DNA from: Tannerella sp.
GTDB lineage: Bacteria; Bacteroidota; Bacteroidia; Bacteroidales; Tannerellaceae
Assembly: GCA_031261145.1 (NCBI GenBank)
Contig: JAISJX010000390.1
Span: 1-11,030, forward strand
DNA length: 11,030 bases
Reading direction: 5' to 3'
Shown: positions 6,319 to 11,030 of the stretch, piece by piece
How the letters are laid out: every line of letters starts with the position of its first letter
Numbering within the stretch: the stretch's first letter is position 1
Notes under the pieces: model-generated
What the model saw: the letters and a program-made list of their open reading frames with translations, nothing else
Told to the model about the DNA's origin: nothing
Databases searched by the model: none
Position numbers and translations under genes: made by a program

Positions 6319-9300
6319 ATGGCTACAATTATTACACCTGATGAAGTGATTGGATGGGCGAAAGACTTCCAGAAGAAAGCGGATTCGGAACTTACCATTG
6401 AGGAAAAAAAGGAGCAGAAAAAGTATGCTTCACTTGTTCAAACTCCTGAATACAAGACATTCCTTACGCGGATGCTGGACGAATCATCCCAAATCCGCGA
6501 CAACGGAAAGTTGAACAAGCGTGTGAAACAAATTATCAAGGAATACGGCATTCCCGACTTCTTTAACAGTACGGATCGTTTTCTGATTAAAGCCTATATG
6601 GCTATCGGTTACCTGTTTCCTACGATTGCGATGCCTGTTTTCAAATGGAAACTGCGCAGCGAAACGAACAGGATTATCATTGCGGAAGAGCGTCCGAAGC
6701 TGACCAAACACTTGGCAGGCAGATGGAAAAGCCGCATCGGGCAAAATATAAACCTGTTGGGCGAAGTCGTTTTGGGCGACGGGGAAGCCAATCATCGTTA
6801 CGAGCATTATCTGAAAGCGTTGGAAGAACTGGATATTAATTACATTTCAATTAAGTTATCAGGTATTTATGCGCAAATTCATCCGCTGAGTTACGCGCAA
6901 AACAAAGAAGAACTCTGCGAATTGGTAGCGGCTGTTTATCAGAAGGCTATTTATAATCCATATATGGACTCGGACGGCAAAATGCGACCGAAATTCGTCA
7001 ATCTGGATATGGAAGAATACAAAGATGCGGAACTGACGCTGGATGTGTTTACGGAAGTCCTGAGCCGCCCGCAATTCAAAAATTATCAGGCGGGTATCGT
7101 TGTACAGGCTTATCTCCCGGATGCTTCCGGTTTCCAGCGTCGCTTGCTTGACTTTGCAAAAAAACGGTGTGACGAAGGAGGCGCTCCTATCAAGATGCGT
7201 TTGGTGAAAGGCGCTAACCTGCAGATGGAAAGCATTGTTTCCTCCCTGAAAGGCTGGCCGAATCCGGTTCAACGAAGCAAAGTGGAAGTCGATGCCAACT
7301 ATCTGCATATCTTGGATACCGCCTTGCTCCCGGAAAATATGAAAGTCTGCACTATCGGCGTGGCTTCACATAACTATTTCACAATTGCTTACGCTCATTT
7401 GCTGGCTGAAAAAAATAAGGTAAGCCAATACGTTGCGTTCGAGATGCTCGAAGGAATGGCGAACAACCTGCCGCGCGTCATGCGAAGTCTGCAAAAACAG
7501 ATCATCCTTTATACGCCGGTGGTCAAAGCGAAACATTTCCTGAATGCAATTTCTTATCTGGTACGCCGTCTGGATGAAAATACCGGAAAAGATAATTTCC
7601 TGAGCTACAGTTTCAGTTTGAAGCTCGACAGCAAACAATGGAAATTCCTCTCCGACCAGTTCCTTCAGGCTTATGCCCTGAAAGACACGGTAAATACCAC
7701 ACCTTTCCGAACGCAAGACCGGAATAAGAAACCCATCCCCGTAACCGATCTGAATACGTTTGCCAACGAACCCGATACGGACTTGGATTTGCCGCAAAAC
7801 AGGAAATGGGCGTTGGAGGTACTGAAAAAATGGGGCGATACCGTGAATGAGAAAAATTTTGTCGTACCAGTTCAAATAGGTGATAAGGAGGTGCTTACTG
7901 AAAACAAAAAGTTATACCATGATCGTAGCCGCGACGATAAAGCGACTTTTTGCGAAGCCAATTTATCGTCTTTGGAACAGGTGAAAGAGATTATAACCAT
8001 AGCCGAAAAAGACGCCTCGAACTGGCGGAAAACGCCCCTTAAAAAGCGGAATGAGATATTGCATCAGGTAGCCGAGAACCTTTGCGCCAAACGGGGCGAC
8101 CTGATTGGATGTATGGCGGCCATTACCGGAAAGACATTTTTTGAAGGCGATGTAGAAGTTTCCGAAGCAACTGATTTTTGCCGCTTTTATCCGGTCTCAA
8201 TGAAGGCTTTCGACGAACTGAAGACCGTGTCTTACGCTCCCAAGGGAATTATTTTGGTTATTCCGCCTTGGAACTTCCCGTTGGCCATTCCGGTGGGAGG
8301 CGTTGCCGCGTCGCTTGCCGGAGGAAATACGGTTCTCCTGAAACCGGCTACGGTGGCTTTGCCCGTTGCGTGGGAATTTGCTAAATGCTTCTGGGATGCA
8401 GGCGTTCCGAAAGATGCGTTACAGGTCGTATGTCCTGCCGACCGTTCATCGTTGAATTATCTGACCTCGCATCCGTCGGTGAAACATGTCATCCTGACCG
8501 GCGGAACCGATACGGCTTTCCGTTTGTTGGAAAACAGTCCGCGCACGCCGCTCTCGGCCGAGACGGGCGGGAAGAACGCTATCATTGTGACAGCCAATGC
8601 CGACCAAGACCATGCCATATTAAATGTAATCTCGTCCGCATTCAGCAATGCCGGTCAGAAATGTTCGGCGTGTTCCCTGTTGCTATTGGACAGGAAAACC
8701 TTTAACGACAAGACGTTTAAATCGAAACTGAGAGATGCGGTAACCAGCTTCCGCACCGGAAGCGTATGGGATACGATGAATATGGTAGGCCCGATGATTG
8801 ATAATCACAACGAAAAATTGAACTATGCCATTGAACACCTGGAAAAAGGCGAATCATGGTTAGTCGCGCCCGAATTTGTGGACGAGAAGAAATATATCCT
8901 GAAACCGTCCGTGAAATGGGGCGTGAAACCAAACAGTTATACATTCAAAACAGAATTGTTTGCGCCGTTATTGTCGGTCGTTTGCATTGATAACCTGAAA
9001 CAAGGCATTGCGTATGCCAATTCGTCGGAATACGGTCTGACAGCCGGTTTACAGAGCTTGAACGAGGCGGAACAAACCCTTTGGAAGAACAGCATTGAAG
9101 CCGGAAACCTCTACATCAACCGCGGAATTACGGGCGCAATTGTGCGCCGACAGCCTTTTGGCGGTATGAAACGTTCGGCGTTTGGCGGAGGCATCAAGGC
9201 CGGTGGCCCGAATTATGTTTCCTGCTTCGTGCAGTTTACTGAAAGCGAAGTCCCGAATGCGAAAAATTCGACGCCGTTGAACGAACTTATTCCGGACGAA

Positions 9301-9828
9301 ACCGGGAAAAATCGCCTGAACTATGCCTGTACCGATTATCAGAAAGCATGGAAAAATGAATTTTCGCAGGCAAAAGACGTCAGCCATATCTACGGCGAAG
9401 AAAACGTGTTCCGTTATCTGCCGTTGAAAAATGTCGGATTCCGTGTCCGAAAGAATGATGATTTGGCGGATGTTTTGTTGGTCATCATGGCGGCAAATAT
9501 CGCTCAAACGCCTTTGGTGGTAAGTCTTTCGGCTGAGAATGAACTGAAGGGCGCACTTGAAAAAGCGTCATCCGGATTGATGAATACGAAACTAAAAGTG
9601 CAGGACGAACCGGCATTTATAGAAGAAATGGATACTTACGAGCGTGTGCGTACCTGTTCGACCGGAATACCGGATGCTTTCTATCAGAAAGCATCCGAAC
9701 TCGGCAAACATATCGTCGGCGATAAACCGCTGGTCGAAGGCCGTCTGGAGTTGCTTCATTATCTGAAAGAACAAAGTATCGCTTATGAATATCACCGTTA
9801 CGGCAGTTTGTTCGGGGAAGAGAAATAA
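6319..9828 (+). CDS. putA: Bifunctional proline dehydrogenase / 1-pyrroline-5-carboxylate dehydrogenase PutA
   Basis: This 1169-residue PutA oxidises proline to pyrroline-5-carboxylate with FAD and then to glutamate with NAD+, for use of proline as carbon, nitrogen and energy source. The proline dehydrogenase barrel spans about residues 130-450: MRLVKGAN (Arg294 in its start), ASHNYFTIA, VAFEMLEGMA and VRRLDEN (Arg416, Arg417 and Glu420, equivalent to the proline-carboxylate-binding RRxxE). The aldehyde dehydrogenase domain follows (about 540-1000): PPWNFP (Asn652), LLKPAT (Lys675), AETGGKN (Glu748) and AGQKCSA (catalytic Cys782). The C-terminal segment has ENVFRYLPL and the PutA-style ending EGRLELLHYLKEQS...YHRYG. 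The N-terminus lacks the ribbon-helix-helix domain of E. coli PutA, so this protein should not repress its own gene. All key residues are intact. It appears to be a single-gene unit. Confidence 0.96.
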   Translation: MATIITPDEVIGWAKDFQKKADSELTIEEKKEQKKYASLVQTPEYKTFLTRMLDESSQIRDNGKLNKRVKQIIKEYGIPDFFNSTDRFLIKAYMAIGYLFPTIAMPVFKWKLRSETNRIIIAEERPKLTKHLAGRWKSRIGQNINLLGEVVLGDGEANHRYEHYLKALEELDINYISIKLSGIYAQIHPLSYAQNKEELCELVAAVYQKAIYNPYMDSDGKMRPKFVNLDMEEYKDAELTLDVFTEVLSRPQFKNYQAGIVVQAYLPDASGFQRRLLDFAKKRCDEGGAPIKMRLVKGANLQMESIVSSLKGWPNPVQRSKVEVDANYLHILDTALLPENMKVCTIGVASHNYFTIAYAHLLAEKNKVSQYVAFEMLEGMANNLPRVMRSLQKQIILYTPVVKAKHFLNAISYLVRRLDENTGKDNFLSYSFSLKLDSKQWKFLSDQFLQAYALKDTVNTTPFRTQDRNKKPIPVTDLNTFANEPDTDLDLPQNRKWALEVLKKWGDTVNEKNFVVPVQIGDKEVLTENKKLYHDRSRDDKATFCEANLSSLEQVKEIITIAEKDASNWRKTPLKKRNEILHQVAENLCAKRGDLIGCMAAITGKTFFEGDVEVSEATDFCRFYPVSMKAFDELKTVSYAPKGIILVIPPWNFPLAIPVGGVAASLAGGNTVLLKPATVALPVAWEFAKCFWDAGVPKDALQVVCPADRSSLNYLTSHPSVKHVILTGGTDTAFRLLENSPRTPLSAETGGKNAIIVTANADQDHAILNVISSAFSNAGQKCSACSLLLLDRKTFNDKTFKSKLRDAVTSFRTGSVWDTMNMVGPMIDNHNEKLNYAIEHLEKGESWLVAPEFVDEKKYILKPSVKWGVKPNSYTFKTELFAPLLSVVCIDNLKQGIAYANSSEYGLTAGLQSLNEAEQTLWKNSIEAGNLYINRGITGAIVRRQPFGGMKRSAFGGGIKAGGPNYVSCFVQFTESEVPNAKNSTPLNELIPDETGKNRLNYACTDYQKAWKNEFSQAKDVSHIYGEENVFRYLPLKNVGFRVRKNDDLADVLLVIMAANIAQTPLVVSLSAENELKGALEKASSGLMNTKLKVQDEPAFIEEMDTYERVRTCSTGIPDAFYQKASELGKHIVGDKPLVEGRLELLHYLKEQSIAYEYHRYGSLFGEEK
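9671..9697. repeat. Perfect 12-base inverted repeat inside putA
   Basis: CGGATGCTTTCT (9671-9682) and AGAAAGCATCCG (9686-9697) are exact reverse complements around the 3-base loop ATC. They encode PDAFYQKASEL near the PutA C-terminus, about 130 bases before the stop. In mRNA this would fold into a very stable hairpin. No T run follows, so it is not a standard intrinsic terminator. Confidence 0.7.
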
Positions 9829-10025
9829 TATTTTGAAGGGATGAAACTTGGAAATTGACGTAAATAAATAGATGTAAAACAGAAAAAAAGTTAATGCGAA
9901 AAATTATTTGTCAAATGGCTTTAATTATAAAAAAGAATATGTTATTTTTACGCCGTGTTAGAAACGCAAAGATAAACACCGATGAAAATGAAAAGAAATT
10001 TTATTTATATTATTAATTAAACTAT

Positions 10026-10030
10026 AGGAG
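10026..10030 (+). promoter_or_regulatory. Shine-Dalgarno site of the small membrane protein gene
   Basis: AGGAG ends 8 bases before the ATG at 10039. It is a clear Shine-Dalgarno match, which stands out because the other starts in this window have none. The 9829-10038 gap is AT-rich, and I found no full TAnnTTTG match in it, only the near match TATTTTTA at 9943-9950. Confidence 0.6.
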
Positions 10031-10038
10031 AATAAATT

Positions 10039-10392
10039 ATGGCAACAGTTGACGCGAAAGATGCTCAGGACAACAAATTGATGGCGATCCTGGCTTATTT
10101 GGGAATTTTGGTAATCGTGCCTATTTTGGCAGCAAAAGAATCACCGTTTGCACGTTTTCATGCAAATCAAGGACTTATCTTATTTATTGTGTACATTGCA
10201 GCATGGGTAGTTTTCCTGATTTTAGGAATAACTTTAGCTCTAATTGCTCCATTTCTTGCATCTATTCTATCTATTCTAAGCCTTGTTGTATATTTGGGGC
10301 TTTTCGTATTAGTGGTATTAGGAATTATCAATGCTGCGAAAGGTGAAGCAAAAGAACTTCCCATAATCGGTAAATACACTCTCTTAAAATAA
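10039..10392 (+). CDS. Small multi-spanning membrane protein, DUF4870/Tic20-like
   Basis: This 117-residue protein is strongly hydrophobic. A short polar N-terminus (MATVDAKDAQDNKLM) leads into a first membrane segment (about 15-31). The loop AAKESPFARFHANQGLILF is the family-like signature, with its conserved FARFHANQG. Two further hydrophobic segments follow (about 48-72 and 74-100). The tail has GIINAAKGEAKELPIIGKY, matching the usual NAxxGxxxxLPxIG ending of this family. No catalytic motif is seen, and the biological role of the family is unclear to me. The gene is markedly more AT-rich than putA or the upstream cluster. It has its own Shine-Dalgarno sequence and terminator, so it looks like a monocistronic, possibly well-expressed gene. 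Start and end are secure. Confidence 0.8.
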   Translation: MATVDAKDAQDNKLMAILAYLGILVIVPILAAKESPFARFHANQGLILFIVYIAAWVVFLILGITLALIAPFLASILSILSLVVYLGLFVLVVLGIINAAKGEAKELPIIGKYTLLK

Positions 10393-10414
10393 GATGGGAT
10401 GTGAATCAAATACT

Positions 10415-10448
10415 AAAAGCGAACGCTGTCAGAGTGTTCGCTTTTTTT
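10415..10448 (+). terminator. Rho-independent terminator of the small membrane protein gene
   Basis: The arms AAAAGCGAACGCT (10415-10427) and AGTGTTCGCTTTT (10433-10445) pair over 13 bases with one G-T pair around a 5-base loop. The stem runs directly into a T run ending at 10448. It lies 22 bases after the stop codon at 10392 and separates this gene from the PurF-like gene. Confidence 0.9.
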
Positions 10449-10507
10449 ATGCGTTTTTTTTATAGTCATTTTCTTTTTATTAAGAAGGAAAATATCTTTT
10501 TTGTATC

Positions 10508-10515
10508 TACTTTTG
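10508..10515 (+). promoter_or_regulatory. Candidate -7 element for the PurF-like gene
   Basis: TACTTTTG matches TAnnTTTG 29 bases before the ATG at 10545 and predicts a leader of about 23 bases. No TTG is present at 19-21 base spacing. The strong terminator upstream means this gene needs its own promoter. Confidence 0.45.
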
Positions 10516-10544
10516 TACGCTCAATTTAATAAACTTCAAGACGA

Positions 10545-11030
10545 ATGGAAGAATTAAAGCATGAATGTGGTGTCGCGATGATAAGATTACTCAAACCGTT
10601 AGAATATTATCATCAAAAATATGGTTCATGGATGTACGCCCTCAACAAGCTCTATTTGTTAATGGAAAAGCAGCATAACCGCGGACAGGAAGGCGCCGGG
10701 TTAGCTTGCGTGAAATTGGAAGCCGAAGCCGGCAACGAATATATGTTTCGTGAACGGGCTGTCGGAACGGACGCCATTACCGAAGTCTTCAACGATGTTT
10801 ACCGGCATTTCAAAGAAACTCCCTGCGAACAACTGAAAGACCCCATCTATGCTAAAGCCAATCTTCCTTTTGCCGGCGAACTGTATATGGGACACTTGCG
10901 TTACAGCACGACCGGAAAATCGGGACTTTCCTATATCCATCCGTTTTTGCGGAGGAACAACTGGCGGGCGCGAAACCTTGCGCTTTGCGGAAATTTCAAT
11001 ATGACCAACGTGGGGACTATCTTTCAGGAA
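10545..11030 (+). CDS. Amidophosphoribosyltransferase-like (PurF-family) glutamine amidotransferase, 3'-partial
   Basis: The frame from ATG 10545 stays open to the window edge (162 residues) and covers the N-terminal class II glutaminase domain of a PurF-type enzyme. Such enzymes release ammonia from glutamine and add it to PRPP in the first committed step of purine synthesis. After a short propeptide (MEELKHE), Cys8 would become the N-terminal nucleophile. HNRGQEGAG (44-52) and GHLRYSTTG (116-124) are family motifs for glutamine binding. The usual AHNGNLTN loop appears as CGNFNMTN, so Asn150 is kept but the next glycine is Phe151. An insertion-rich region (about 60-115) makes the domain longer than in E. 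coli PurF. Bacteroidota often carry such a longer PurF-like protein besides the normal one; this may be that paralogue. The phosphoribosyltransferase domain would lie beyond the window. Confidence 0.85.
   Translation, partial: MEELKHECGVAMIRLLKPLEYYHQKYGSWMYALNKLYLLMEKQHNRGQEGAGLACVKLEAEAGNEYMFRERAVGTDAITEVFNDVYRHFKETPCEQLKDPIYAKANLPFAGELYMGHLRYSTTGKSGLSYIHPFLRRNNWRARNLALCGNFNMTNVGTIFQE

Overview
The window looks like a piece of a Bacteroidales (Bacteroidota) chromosome. Four lines of evidence point there. Most starts lack a Shine-Dalgarno sequence. Intergenic regions repeatedly carry the Bacteroidota -7 element TAnnTTTG, twice with a TTG about 20 bases upstream. A TonB-dependent outer-membrane receptor is present. 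The PutA and the PurF-like amidotransferase have the form I associate with this group. No rRNA, tRNA, CRISPR array, insertion sequence or prophage gene was recognised.

Layout, left to right. (1) Positions 1-1586 hold the beta-barrel part of a TonB-dependent receptor that begins outside the window and is interrupted by one in-frame TAG at 165-167. (2) Positions 1615-4969 hold four same-strand genes: a sugar/alcohol-phosphate nucleotidyltransferase, an ATP-grasp protein, a membrane CDP-alcohol phosphotransferase and a HAD-family protein. The last three are tightly coupled (the ATP-grasp stop overlaps the next start by 1 base, and the following pair overlap by 8 bases). The set reads as an uncharacterised pathway that makes an activated head group and transfers it to a membrane acceptor. 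Both the phosphotransferase and the HAD protein deviate from the usual catalytic motifs. (3) Positions 4970-5136 are intergenic and hold a perfect palindrome resembling a REP element or terminator. (4) Positions 5137-6197 are a divergent pair: a DJ-1/PfpI-family protein on the minus strand and an HxlR-type regulator on the plus strand. Candidate -7 boxes for both lie face to face within about 20 bases. (5) Positions 6319-9828 encode a full-length PutA, which oxidises proline to glutamate. (6) Positions 10039-10392 encode a small AT-rich membrane protein with its own Shine-Dalgarno sequence and a strong intrinsic terminator. (7) Position 10545 to the window end is the N-terminal glutaminase part of a PurF-like amidotransferase that runs off the edge.

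The most interesting candidate for an undescribed system is the 1615-4969 cluster. Its chemistry can be guessed from families: NTP activation of a phospho-alcohol, transfer to a membrane acceptor, ATP-dependent ligation and a HAD step. Its substrate cannot be read from the sequence.
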